Positions 1 through 7,947 of a DNA stretch of 33,430 nucleotides are shown here, piece by piece (within the stretch, counting starts at the first letter, position 1; the number at the start of each line of letters is the position of its first letter). Position numbers and translations under genes: made by a program. Source of the stretch: an uncultured Bacteroides sp. (lineage in GTDB: Bacteria > Bacteroidota > Bacteroidia > Bacteroidales > Bacteroidaceae); contig CASEKR010000019.1 of assembly GCA_949288585.1 (NCBI GenBank), positions 1-33,430 on the forward strand, read 5' to 3'. The notes beneath the pieces are model-generated. The model saw nothing but the letters and a program-made list of their open reading frames with translations. It was not told where the DNA came from and made no database searches.

Positions 1-61
1 ACTTGAACCAAGGACCCTCTGATTAACAGTCAGATGCTCTAACCGACTGAGCTAACGAAGA
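1..61 (-). tRNA. tRNA-Asn (GTT), 3' end cut off by the window edge
   Basis: Read on the minus strand from position 61, the sequence gives a 7-nt acceptor strand, T8-A9, a D arm with stem GCTC/GAGC, an anticodon arm CTGACTGTTAATCAG with anticodon GTT, and the start of the T arm (GGTTCAAGT). The window ends inside the T loop, so the 3' acceptor strand is missing. A Bacteroides-type -7 box lies 26 bases upstream at 94-87. Confidence 0.93.
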
Positions 62-86
62 GTGTTGTTTTTTCTCAAATGCGGTG

Positions 87-94
87 CAAAAGTA
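87..94 (-). promoter_or_regulatory. -7 box of the tRNA-Asn promoter
   Basis: The minus strand reads TACTTTTG, a full match to the Bacteroidetes -7 consensus TAnnTTTG. A TTG lies 20 bases upstream (117-115), close to the expected -33 position. It points at the tRNA beginning at 61. Confidence 0.55.
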
Positions 95-117
95 ATAGGT
101 TATTTTGAAATATGCAA

Positions 118-125
118 TATCTTTG
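118..125 (+). promoter_or_regulatory. -7 box upstream of the S41 protease gene
   Basis: TATCTTTG fits TAnnTTTG and lies 58 bases before the ATG at 184. No good -33 TTTG is seen at the usual distance; the only TTTG (104-107) is too close. The call rests on the -7 match and position alone. Confidence 0.4.
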
Positions 126-183
126 CAGAAAAAATGACAAAAAAGGACAGAATAAGAGTTTTTTCACCTAAAGACAGAAGAAA

Positions 184-1863
184 ATGAGACGATTTATGAC
201 GATTCGCAGGGCTGTTCTCGTGCCGGTAGCCGTGCTGGTTGTAGCGGCCCTTTGGGGGTTCGCCAGCGGTGACGGCCGGAGCTTCCAGTTGGCTAAGAAC
301 ATGGATATTTTCAATTCCATCGTGAAGGAACTGGAGTTGTTTTACGTGGATTCCATCGACCCCAACAAGACTATCCGCGAGGGCATCGACGCCATGCTGT
401 ATTCCCTGGATCCCTACACGAACTATTTCCCCGAAGAAGACCAGAGCGAACTGGAGCAGATGTTGAAGAACTCCTACGGTGGCATCGGCTCCATCATTAC
501 TTGGAATGCCAAGCTGAAGCGTTCGATGATAGCCGAGCCTTACGAGGGCATGCCTGCCGCCGAGGTAGGACTGAAGCCGGGGGATGTCTTGCTGGAGATT
601 GACGGCGAGGATCTTCTTGGCAAGAACAACCAGGAGGTCAGCGAGATGTTGCGCGGCCAGGTGGGGACTACCTTCAAGCTGAAGGTGCAGCGCCCGGGGC
701 AGAAGAAGCCGATGGAGTTTGACATCGTGCGCCGCTCCATCCAGTTGCCCATCATTCCTTACTACGGCATGTTGGACGGGGAAGTGGGATACATCAACCT
801 GAGCACGTTCTCAGGCAATCCGTCGAAGGAGTTCAAGCAGGCTTTCCTCGACCTGAAGAAGCAGGGCATCCGTTCGTTGGTCATCGACTTGCGCAACAAC
901 GGAGGGGGATTGCTGGACGAGGCGGTGAAGATTGCCAACTATTTCCTGCCGCGCGGCGAGACGTTGGTCACGACCAAGGGGAAGATGGAGCAGGCCAGCA
1001 ATACTTATAAGACATTGCGCGAGCCGCTGGATCTGGAGATCCCGCTGGCGGTGCTGGTCAACAGCGCCACTGCGTCGTCGTCCGAAATTCTGGCGGGTTC
1101 CCTCCAAGACCTGGATAGGGCGGTCGTCGTCGGCAGCCGCACCTTCGGCAAGGGTCTGGTGCAGACCACCCGCCCGTTGCCCTACGGGGGGACTATCAAG
1201 ATTACGACTTCCAAGTATTACATCCCCAGCGGACGCTGCGTGCAGGCGATTGACTACACGCACCGCAACGAGGACGGGAGCGTGGGCCGCATCCCCGACA
1301 GCTTGACCACGGTGTTCCACACCCGGGCGGGGCGCGTGGTACGCGACGGTGGGGGCGTGACGCCGGACATCGAGGTGGAGGCCGAGAAGCTGCCGAACAT
1401 CTTGTTCTACTTGGTGAACGACAACCTTATCTTTGATTATGCCACGGATTATTGCCTGAAGCATTCTGAAGTGCCTGCACCGGAACAGTTCGAAGTGACC
1501 GATGCCGATTACGCCGAGTTCAAGGAGAAGGTGAAGGCGGCCGACTTCAAGTATGACCAGCAGACGGAGAAGATATTGAAGAGCCTGAAGGAGATGGCGG
1601 AGTTCGAGGGATACCTAGACGGGGCTTCGGCCGAGTTCGACGCCTTGGAGCAGAAACTCCAGCATAACCTGGACCGCGACCTCGACCATTTTGCGAAAGA
1701 AATCAAGAGCCTTTTGGCCATCGAAATCATCAAGCGCTACTACTACCAGCGCGGCAGCATCATTCAGCAACTCAAGGACGACCCCGACCTGGAGGAGGCA
1801 GTGAAGATTCTCAACGACTCGGCGGCATACCGGAAGATGTTGGCTCCCGCCGCCGCTTCCTAA
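184..1863 (+). CDS. S41-family C-terminal processing protease (CtpA/Prc type)
   Basis: 559 aa. A hydrophobic segment at about residues 10-28 suggests a membrane anchor or signal peptide, so the enzyme acts in the periplasm. A PDZ domain follows at about 85-175 (with PAAEVGLKPGDVLLEIDGE), then the S41 core with the conserved NNGGGLLDEAV strand. The catalytic pair is visible: Ser298 in TASSSEI and Lys323 in TFGKGLVQT, 25 residues apart as in E. coli Prc (family knowledge). About 180 residues after the core form a charged, probably helical tail, common in Bacteroidetes members. Such proteases trim C termini of envelope proteins. The gene is alone on its strand between the divergent tRNA and the M20 gene. 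The ATG at 184 is the first in frame and begins a good leader. The physiological substrate cannot be read from the sequence. Confidence 0.93.
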   Translation: MRRFMTIRRAVLVPVAVLVVAALWGFASGDGRSFQLAKNMDIFNSIVKELELFYVDSIDPNKTIREGIDAMLYSLDPYTNYFPEEDQSELEQMLKNSYGGIGSIITWNAKLKRSMIAEPYEGMPAAEVGLKPGDVLLEIDGEDLLGKNNQEVSEMLRGQVGTTFKLKVQRPGQKKPMEFDIVRRSIQLPIIPYYGMLDGEVGYINLSTFSGNPSKEFKQAFLDLKKQGIRSLVIDLRNNGGGLLDEAVKIANYFLPRGETLVTTKGKMEQASNTYKTLREPLDLEIPLAVLVNSATASSSEILAGSLQDLDRAVVVGSRTFGKGLVQTTRPLPYGGTIKITTSKYYIPSGRCVQAIDYTHRNEDGSVGRIPDSLTTVFHTRAGRVVRDGGGVTPDIEVEAEKLPNILFYLVNDNLIFDYATDYCLKHSEVPAPEQFEVTDADYAEFKEKVKAADFKYDQQTEKILKSLKEMAEFEGYLDGASAEFDALEQKLQHNLDRDLDHFAKEIKSLLAIEIIKRYYYQRGSIIQQLKDDPDLEEAVKILNDSAAYRKMLAPAAAS

Positions 1864-1866
1864 GCG

Positions 1867-1977
1867 TGGTAGTCTCGCTCCCAAGCGTTGGTAGCGCCAT
1901 TCCCTTGCCTTGGGAGCATCATTCCCAGGTGCTGGGAGCGAGACTACCAGACGTTGGAAAAATTCTGGTAGTCCGGA
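1867..1977. repeat. Array A: five degenerate 22-bp units with a 17-bp inverted repeat
   Basis: Units start at 1868, 1890, 1912, 1934 and 1956. The first four begin GGTAG or GGGAG, units two and three carry CATTCCC near position 9, and the units before 1956 end in CGTT, CCTT, GCT and CGTT. A perfect 17-bp inverted repeat (1867-1883 with 1933-1949, TGGTAGTCTCGCTCCCA) encloses the middle, so the transcript could fold into a long hairpin. It sits just after the protease stop and may also end that transcript. See arrays B and C. Confidence 0.75.
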
Positions 1978-2030
1978 GCCTGCCGCTCTGAGCTTTATCT
2001 TGAGTCTTATCAATCTTATTCTCTTGCACA

Positions 2031-3104
2031 ATGGAAACAAATCTGACAGAACTTACCTCCGAGGCTCTTGGCCTCTTGCAGTCATTAATCGCCATCCCTT
2101 CCGTCAGCCGCGAGGAGGCGCAGGCCGCCGACTGCCTCCAGCAATACATTGAGTGCCGGGGCATGGAGACGGGACGGAAAGGAAACAATGTTTGGTGCCT
2201 GTCGCCGATGTTCGACCTCCGGAAGCCGACGTTGCTGCTCAATTCGCACATCGACACGGTGAAGCCCGTGGCCGGATGGAGGCACGACCCCTTCACGCCC
2301 CAGTTGGAAAGCAACGGGAAACTTTATGGCTTGGGCAGCAACGATGCCGGCGCCAGCGTCGTGAGCCTGTTGCAAGTCTTCCTCTCCTTGTGCCGCACGG
2401 CTCAACCCTATAATCTCTTGTTCCTGGCTTCGTGCGAGGAAGAAGTGTCGGGTCGCGAGGGGATAGAAAGCGTCCTGCCTCTGTTGCCCCCGGTCGACTT
2501 TGCTTTGGTGGGCGAGCCGACAGAGATGCAGCCGGCCATTGCTGAAAAGGGGTTGATGGTGCTGGACGTGACGGCTACGGGGCGTTCGGGCCATGCGGCG
2601 CGCGACGAGGGGGACAACGCCATCTACAAGGTGCTGGACGACATCGCCTGGTTCCGCGACTACCGTTTCCCGGAAGTATCCCCGCTGCTCGGCCCGGTGA
2701 AGATGAGTGTGACGATGGTCAATGCCGGCACGCAGCACAACGTCATTCCTGACCGTTGCACGTTCGTGGTGGACATTCGCAGCAACGAGTGCTACACCAA
2801 CCAGGAACTGTTCGACCTCATCGTCCCCCACCTGAAATGCGAGGCCCGTGCCCGCAGTTTCCGCCTCGGCTCGTCGCACGTGTCTCCCCAGCATCCCGTG
2901 GTCCGCCGGGCAGTCGGGTTGGGCCGCACGCCATTTGGCTCGCCCACCTTGTCCGACCAAGCCCTGATGCCCTTCCCCTCCATGAAGATGGGACCGGGTA
3001 AGAGCAGCCGCTCGCACACCGCCGACGAGTTCATCTTTGTGCATGAGATAGAAGAGGCCATCGGCCTGTATCTGAAACTGTTGGACGGAGTGTCCCTCAA
3101 GTAG
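2031..3104 (+). CDS. M20-family zinc deacylase/aminoacylase (ArgE/DapE-like)
   Basis: 357 aa, cytoplasmic, no signal peptide. The M20 metal-binding pattern is complete: His73 and Asp75 in NSHIDTV, bridging Asp105 in GSNDAGAS, catalytic Glu and its neighbour in SCEEEVSG (136-138), Glu162 in GEPTE, and a late His in SRSHTADEF. His188 (SGHAAR) belongs to the dimerisation-lid domain. These enzymes hydrolyse N-acyl groups from amino acids. In Bacteroidetes, family members of this size act as the ArgE-like deacylase of arginine synthesis on N-succinyl or N-acetyl citrulline/ornithine (family knowledge; not provable here because no other arg genes are near). The stop overlaps the convergent murQ stop by 8 bases. 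A weak TATCTTGA box at 1996-2003 could be its promoter. Confidence 0.85.
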   Translation: METNLTELTSEALGLLQSLIAIPSVSREEAQAADCLQQYIECRGMETGRKGNNVWCLSPMFDLRKPTLLLNSHIDTVKPVAGWRHDPFTPQLESNGKLYGLGSNDAGASVVSLLQVFLSLCRTAQPYNLLFLASCEEEVSGREGIESVLPLLPPVDFALVGEPTEMQPAIAEKGLMVLDVTATGRSGHAARDEGDNAIYKVLDDIAWFRDYRFPEVSPLLGPVKMSVTMVNAGTQHNVIPDRCTFVVDIRSNECYTNQELFDLIVPHLKCEARARSFRLGSSHVSPQHPVVRRAVGLGRTPFGSPTLSDQALMPFPSMKMGPGKSSRSHTADEFIFVHEIEEAIGLYLKLLDGVSLK

Positions 3105-3924
3105 TACCCCGGCACGCGTCAATGGCTGCTTGCACCGAGCCGTGCATCAGCAACAGGGCGTGCGCCTTGCCATAGTCCAGCCCCAGTTCCTCCACCAGTA
3201 TCCGGGTGCCCCGGTCGATGAGTTTCTGGTTGGTGAGTTGCATGTTCACCATCTTGTTGCCCTTCACGCGCCCCAGGCGAATCATGACGCAGGTGGAAAT
3301 CATGTTCAGAATCATCTTCTGCCCCGTGCCCGACTTCATGCGGCTGCTGCCTGTCACGAACTCCGGGCCTACCACCATCTCGATGGGAATGTCGGCTTCG
3401 GCTGCCATGGGGCTGCCCGGGTTGCTGGTGATGCAGGCGGTCAGTATGCCCCGTTCGCGCGCTTCGTGCAGGGCGCTGACGACGTAAGGCGTCTGGCCCG
3501 ACGCGGCAATGCCGATGACGATGTCCTTGCTTGTCACGTTGTGTTCCGTCAGTTCTTGCCATCCCCGCTGCGTGTCGTCTTCCGCCTTCTCCACGGGATG
3601 GCGCAAGGCCGTGTCCCCTCCGGCGATGAGGCCGATGACCAGTGTGGGTGGCATGCCGAACGTGGGCGGGATTTCCGAGGCGTCCAGCACTCCGAGGCGT
3701 CCGCTGGTACCTGCGCCGATGTAGAAGATGCGTCCCCCTTGCTTCATGCGGGGCACGATTTCATTGACGAGCTTTTCTATTTGCGGTATCGTCTGGCGGA
3801 CAGCTTCCGCCACCTTCCGGTCTTCGGTGTTGATGTCTTCCAGCAACTCCCGCACGGACTTCTTCTCCAGGTCGTCGTAGGGCGATGGCTGTTCTGTGAT
3901 GTTGATAAATGCCGGGGTATCCAT
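3097..3924 (-). CDS. murQ: N-acetylmuramic acid 6-phosphate etherase MurQ
   Basis: 275 aa, slightly shorter than the roughly 300 aa of E. coli MurQ. It cleaves the lactyl ether of MurNAc-6-P, giving GlcNAc-6-P and D-lactate. Visible marks are the SIS-fold start GAGTSGRLGVLDASE (residues 70-84), catalytic-type Glu84 and Glu115 (ASEIPP, KAEDD), the GGDTALRHPVE loop, and the family signature TGSSRMKSGTGQK at 191-203. The ATG at 3924 follows the kinase stop by one base, so the two are surely co-transcribed and probably translationally coupled. It is the last gene of the ten-gene minus-strand run and ends against the convergent M20 gene with an 8-base overlap. Confidence 0.96.
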   Translation of the reverse strand: MDTPAFINITEQPSPYDDLEKKSVRELLEDINTEDRKVAEAVRQTIPQIEKLVNEIVPRMKQGGRIFYIGAGTSGRLGVLDASEIPPTFGMPPTLVIGLIAGGDTALRHPVEKAEDDTQRGWQELTEHNVTSKDIVIGIAASGQTPYVVSALHEARERGILTACITSNPGSPMAAEADIPIEMVVGPEFVTGSSRMKSGTGQKMILNMISTCVMIRLGRVKGNKMVNMQLTNQKLIDRGTRILVEELGLDYGKAHALLLMHGSVQAAIDACRGTT

Positions 3925-3925
3925 G

Positions 3926-4780
3926 TCAAAAGCAAGTTTGGGGTTCGGTGTGGTAGCGCAGCAATCCCTCCATGGGGCTTTGCAAGATGTTGCCTATGGA
4001 GACGCCCGATAACTTTGCCGCCTCCCTCAGGACTTCCTGGTAGTAGAACGCCACGGAACCAGTGAAATGTATCCGGTGCTGCTGGTAATCTTGGTACTGC
4101 ATGACGTTGCGCCGGAAGAAGTCGCAGAAACTTCCCAGAACCAGGCTGTGCACGCCGGGGTCATGCAGGTGCTGGACCAGGAAGGGAGACAGCCCGGCCA
4201 GGAAACGGTTGGGAAAGGGCTGGCGGTAGACGCGGTTGATGATTTCGGCCGGCGTCAGTCCGGTTTGTTCCAGGAACTCTTCTTTCAGCCCCGGCGTCAG
4301 TTGGTTCTTCAGCAGGCTGCCCACCAGTAGCTTGCCCAGCACGGCGCCGCTGCCTTCGTCGCCCAGGATGAACCCTAAGGGCGAGACATTCTCTGCAATC
4401 TTTTCTCCGTCGTAGAGGCAGGAATTGGAGCCGGTGCCGAGGATGCAGGCGATGCCCGGACGATGCCCGCACAGTCCCCGGGCGGCGGCCAGCATGTCGC
4501 TGCTGACTTCCACCGCCTTTGCCCCTAATTGCCGTCGGAGGATGCGCGTCACCGTCTCAATCTTGTCAGGGAAGCCGCATCCCGCCCCGTAGAAGTGGAT
4601 GGCTTCGGACCGTTCCCCGTCCAAACGGGCTGCCAAGGCGGCTATCTCTTCGCTTATTTCTTCCTCCGTCTGAAAGAACGGGTTAGTCCCTTTCGTCGTG
4701 AAGCGGCGGGGCGCTTCTCCTTTCTTCCCTACCAGGCACCAGTCTGTCTTGGTAGAGCCGCTGTCTGCTATCAGTATCAT
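3926..4780 (-). CDS. murK: BadF/BadG-type amino-sugar kinase, MurK-like (MurNAc/GlcNAc kinase)
   Basis: 284 aa. It belongs to the actin-fold sugar kinases: phosphate-1 motif IADSGSTKTDW at the N terminus, GTGSNSCLYDG and the glycine-rich GDEGSGAVLGK further on. Clostridium MurK and the kinase of the Tannerella forsythia MurNAc cluster are, as I recall, of this class and phosphorylate MurNAc (and GlcNAc) at C6. Its place directly before murQ supports that substrate. The ATG at 4780 overlaps the TGA of the upstream dehydrogenase (ATGA, 4 bases); a longer reading frame up to 5050 only duplicates that gene out of frame and is rejected. It could instead be a pure GlcNAc kinase, but the MurQ neighbour makes MurNAc more likely. 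Confidence 0.85.
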   Translation of the reverse strand: MILIADSGSTKTDWCLVGKKGEAPRRFTTKGTNPFFQTEEEISEEIAALAARLDGERSEAIHFYGAGCGFPDKIETVTRILRRQLGAKAVEVSSDMLAAARGLCGHRPGIACILGTGSNSCLYDGEKIAENVSPLGFILGDEGSGAVLGKLLVGSLLKNQLTPGLKEEFLEQTGLTPAEIINRVYRQPFPNRFLAGLSPFLVQHLHDPGVHSLVLGSFCDFFRRNVMQYQDYQQHRIHFTGSVAFYYQEVLREAAKLSGVSIGNILQSPMEGLLRYHTEPQTCF

Positions 4781-7700
4781 GCTGTCTCCCCTCCATCCTC
4801 TCTTTCGGCGGGCACCGTGCATTCGTCCACCAAGTAAGCGATGGAGACGTAAGGGATGCCGCTGTTGGTAGTCAGTCCGATTTCGCACGTCCGGCTGTTG
4901 CAGTAGCCAATCTGTATACCCTTCGCTTCGATTTGCGGCCTTAACTTGCGCAAGGCGTAGGCATTGAGCTCGGGATGCGTGAATCCCCGGTCGCCCGCGA
5001 AGGCGCAGCAGCCTATCTCTTCGGGCACTAATACGAGACCGGTCGTGCAAAGTTTGGCCAGCTTGACCATAGTCTCCGCCAATCCCATCTCGCGCGTGGA
5101 GCAGGTGATGTGCAGGGCCACGGGGCGGTCGGTGGGCACGAACTTGAGGTACGGGCGCAGGAAGGTGTAGATAAATTCGGCCGGCTCATACAGTTTCATC
5201 TTCCGAATGGTCTGCCTCATGCGGTGCAGGCACGGGCTTTGGTCGCACAGCACGGGATACTTGCCTTCCTCGCTGGCGCGCCACAAGGCGGCTTCCAGTT
5301 CGGCGCTCTTCCGATCGGCTATGTCGGGCATCCCCTTGCTTTCCCAGATGGTGCCGCAACACAGGTTTTCCATGCCTTCGGGGAAGATGACCTCGTAGCC
5401 CGTCTTGTGCAGCAACCTTTGCATCTTGTCTACAAGCGGCTGCTCCACGGGCGATTTGTGTGCCAGTCCCATAGTCTGGTTAATGCAACTGGGGAAGTAG
5501 ACAACCTTCTTTAATGAAGAATGATGAATGAAGAATGAAGAATTTACGTCGGCTTCTCCTTTCGGGGAATCCGTCCGCTTTTCATTTCCCATTTTTAATT
5601 CTTCATTCTTTATTCTTAATTCTTCATTTACAGAAGATTCTTTATTCTTCATTCTTCGTTCGTCATTCTTCATTTTATAAGCCTTGGGCATGGCCGGCGT
5701 CCATTGCGGAATGCCCAGCAGGTTGTGCAGCCCGCGCGTCAACTTGCTCATGGTGCGGGTGCCGAGAACGGTGTGTGCCGTGTCTGCCAGGGTGAGGACA
5801 GGGCGCAGGGCGCTTTCGATGCCGGACAGGTGGCGGGCGGCGTAGTCGCCTAATTTATAGCCCGTGCTCGCCGGAGGCAACAATTGCTGGCGGACGAAGT
5901 GCGTCAAGTCGCCCGTATTGATACCCATGGGGCAGGACATGGAGCAAAGACCGTCGCCGGCGCAGGTCTGGTTGCCGGGGTAGTAATATTGCTTGGTCAA
6001 TAAGGCTAAGCGGGCGGGGTCTTCGCCGCTTTGCCGCAAGCGGGCCAGTTCGCGCTGGATGACGATGCGCTGGCGCGAAGACAACGTAAAGCCGCACGAC
6101 ACGCAGTTCACCTCGCAGAAGCCGCACTCGATGCAGCGGTCCACCTTTTTTAATGAAGAATGAAGAATAGTCCCTTCGGGACGGAATGAAGAATTAGTGC
6201 TGGAAGAGGTTGATTCTTCATTCTTCATTCTTAATTCTTCATTATTAAATAGGATGGGCAGCGGCTTGAAGTGCTTCAAGTGGCATTCGGGGTCGTCGTT
6301 GAAGATGACGCCCGGGTTGAGCAGGCCCAGCGGGTCGAACAGGCGTTTGACCTCCTGCATGAAGCCGAAGGCCGTGTCCCCCCATTCGTAGCGCACGTAG
6401 GGAGCCATGTTGCGCCCCGTTCCGTGTTCGGCTTTCAGCGAGCCGTCGTACTTGTCTACCACCAGGCGTTTGACATCTTCCATCAGGTCGGCGTAGCGTT
6501 TCACCTCGCTTCCGTCGGAGAAACTTTGGTTGAGGATGAAGTGATAGTTGCCTTCCAGCGCGTGGCCGTAGATGCAGGCGTCGTCGTAGCCATGTTTTGC
6601 GATGAGTTGTTGGAGGTCTGCTGTGGCGTCGGGCAGGTCGTCGATGTGGAACGCCACGTCTTCAATGAGGCAGGTCGTCCCCGGTCGGCGCGTGCCGCCC
6701 ACCGAGGGGAAGATACCCGAGCGGATGGCCCAATACTTGCCATATTCCTCCGGGCGGTCGGTGAAGCGCACGGGAATGTAGGTGCTGAACGCCGCGAGGC
6801 ACGCCTCTATCTGCGCGATGTTCTGCGCCAGTTCCTCCGGCGTGCGGGCCTTGGTTTCGGCGAGGATAGCCGTCAGCCCGGAGGGGTCGGAGACTTCTTC
6901 CTTATACCTTATATATATAGGGTCGTCCACGGACGAGAGACTCTTGTAGTCCAGCAGTTCGGCTCCCTTCACGAGCCACTCGCCGTCGGCGTTCACTAAT
7001 TTCTTCATGGCCACTACCGCCCGGCAGGCTTCCCGGATGCTGGTGAAATAAAGCATCGCACTGGCTTTATGCGGGTAGTCGTACTCTGTCTTCATGGTCA
7101 CTTGGGACAGGAAGGCCAGTGTCCCCTCGCTGCCGACCATCAGGTGGGCAATGATGTCGAACGGGTCGTCGAAGCGGACGAAGGGCAGGAGGTTCAGCCC
7201 GGTGACGTTCTTGATGGAGTATTTGTATCGGATGCGTTCGGCCAGTTTTTCGTCGGCGCGGATGTCGTCGCGCAGGGCGCAGAGGCGTTGCAGGAACTCG
7301 CGGTGGGTCACTTCGAACGAGGCGCGGCTGACGGGGTCGCCCGTGTCGAGCACGGTTCCGTCGGCCAGTACGATGCGGGCGGAGAGCAACATGCGGTCGC
7401 TGTTGGCGTGGGTGCCGCAGTTCATGCCCGAAGCGTTGTTCATGACGATGCCTCCCACCATGGCGCTCTTTACCGACGCCGGGTCCGGGGCGAACTTGCG
7501 CCCGTAGGGGGCGAGCAGTTCGTTGACGCGCTGTCCGATGAGGCCGGGCTGGAGGGTGATTTGTCCATGGTCAGGGCTGATGCTGTATGCTTCCCAGTGC
7601 TTGCCAGCCACAATCAGGATGGAGTCGCTGATGGCCTGCCCGGACAGGCTGGTGCCTGCGGCGCGGAAGGTGACCGGCAGTCGGTGGCGCGTGGCCAGCC

Positions 7701-7878
7701 GGAGGAGTTGCGACACTTCGTCTTCGTCTTTCGAGCGGATGACTATCTGCGGGATGAGGCGGTAGAAGCCGGCGTCCGTGCCCCAGGCCAGGCGGCGCAG
7801 TTCGTCGGTATAAATGCGTTCCTGCGGGACGAAGGCCAGTGCCTCGTGCAGGAACTCGGTGTAACGGTTCTGTTCCAT
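4777..7878 (-). CDS. FAD-linked/Fe-S D-lactate dehydrogenase-type oxidoreductase with two repeat-derived insertions
   Basis: 1033 aa. N-terminal FAD-binding type 4 domain (FRAAGTSLSG at 71-80; GGIVMNNASG) followed by the FAD-oxidase C-terminal domain. Then comes a 4Fe-4S domain with CIECGFCEVNC near 583 and a second cluster CAGDGLCSMSCPMG. The C-terminal part is a heterodisulfide-type module with CCGTIW near 841 and CCAFAGD near 957. This layout is that of membrane-associated 2-hydroxy-acid dehydrogenases such as D-lactate dehydrogenase. Next to murQ, D-lactate is the likely substrate (inference); D-2-hydroxyglutarate is the alternative. Two low-complexity stretches (about residues 545-578 and 735-791) are translated repeats inserted in frame. 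The start is the ATG at 7878; a TTG at 7890 is possible but weaker. The end overlaps the kinase start by 4 bases. Confidence 0.85.
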   Translation of the reverse strand: MEQNRYTEFLHEALAFVPQERIYTDELRRLAWGTDAGFYRLIPQIVIRSKDEDEVSQLLRLATRHRLPVTFRAAGTSLSGQAISDSILIVAGKHWEAYSISPDHGQITLQPGLIGQRVNELLAPYGRKFAPDPASVKSAMVGGIVMNNASGMNCGTHANSDRMLLSARIVLADGTVLDTGDPVSRASFEVTHREFLQRLCALRDDIRADEKLAERIRYKYSIKNVTGLNLLPFVRFDDPFDIIAHLMVGSEGTLAFLSQVTMKTEYDYPHKASAMLYFTSIREACRAVVAMKKLVNADGEWLVKGAELLDYKSLSSVDDPIYIRYKEEVSDPSGLTAILAETKARTPEELAQNIAQIEACLAAFSTYIPVRFTDRPEEYGKYWAIRSGIFPSVGGTRRPGTTCLIEDVAFHIDDLPDATADLQQLIAKHGYDDACIYGHALEGNYHFILNQSFSDGSEVKRYADLMEDVKRLVVDKYDGSLKAEHGTGRNMAPYVRYEWGDTAFGFMQEVKRLFDPLGLLNPGVIFNDDPECHLKHFKPLPILFNNEELRMKNEESTSSSTNSSFRPEGTILHSSLKKVDRCIECGFCEVNCVSCGFTLSSRQRIVIQRELARLRQSGEDPARLALLTKQYYYPGNQTCAGDGLCSMSCPMGINTGDLTHFVRQQLLPPASTGYKLGDYAARHLSGIESALRPVLTLADTAHTVLGTRTMSKLTRGLHNLLGIPQWTPAMPKAYKMKNDERRMKNKESSVNEELRIKNEELKMGNEKRTDSPKGEADVNSSFFIHHSSLKKVVYFPSCINQTMGLAHKSPVEQPLVDKMQRLLHKTGYEVIFPEGMENLCCGTIWESKGMPDIADRKSAELEAALWRASEEGKYPVLCDQSPCLHRMRQTIRKMKLYEPAEFIYTFLRPYLKFVPTDRPVALHITCSTREMGLAETMVKLAKLCTTGLVLVPEEIGCCAFAGDRGFTHPELNAYALRKLRPQIEAKGIQIGYCNSRTCEIGLTTNSGIPYVSIAYLVDECTVPAEREDGGETA
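5511..5676. repeat. AT-rich hairpin repeat inserted in frame in the dehydrogenase gene (copy 2)
   Basis: The left arm (5511-5545) is made of AATGAAGAATG-like words, the core (about 5546-5579) holds CCTTTCGGGG, and the right arm (about 5594-5676) is the same word family in reverse complement (ATTCTTCATTCTT). On the coding strand it encodes lysine/glutamate/asparagine-rich sequence ending in HHSSLKK. The length leaves the frame open. It lies between the Fe-S domain and the C-terminal cysteine-rich module. Confidence 0.8.
6151..6247. repeat. AT-rich hairpin repeat inserted in frame in the dehydrogenase gene (copy 1)
   Basis: A 17-bp perfect inverted repeat (AATGAAGAATGAAGAAT at 6152-6168 with 6213-6229) surrounds a small GTCCC-TTC-GGGAC hairpin (6170-6182). 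On the coding strand it encodes an N/E/S-rich linker ending in HSSLKK, placed between the FAD domain and the first Fe-S cysteine motif. Its right-hand coding boundary matches that of copy 2 (CATTCTTCATTAAA followed by AAGGT). Confidence 0.8.
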
Positions 7879-7924
7879 ACTCTTAGTCAATCAATCTTGC
7901 CGGAAGGTTCTCCGGTTTCGGGCG

Positions 7925-7932
7925 TAAAGATA
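7925..7932 (-). promoter_or_regulatory. Possible internal promoter before the dehydrogenase gene
   Basis: TATCTTTA on the minus strand matches seven of eight positions of TAnnTTTG and lies in the 69-base gap after the AmpG-like gene, 47 bases before the dehydrogenase ATG. No clear -33 element. It could give the dehydrogenase-kinase-etherase trio separate expression. Confidence 0.3.
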
Positions 7933-7947
7933 CATATTTCCCTCCAC

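Noticed and set aside
811-1464. Antisense 217-aa frame inside the S41 protease gene
   Set aside because: The protease motifs on the plus strand are unambiguous; the antisense frame shows no family feature.
1867-1977. 22-bp units considered as a CRISPR array
   Set aside because: The units are contiguous and degenerate, without unique spacers between identical repeats, and no cas genes are present.
7879-7890. TTG start for the dehydrogenase
   Set aside because: It would add four residues only; the ATG at 7878 is more likely and no ribosome site favours the TTG.
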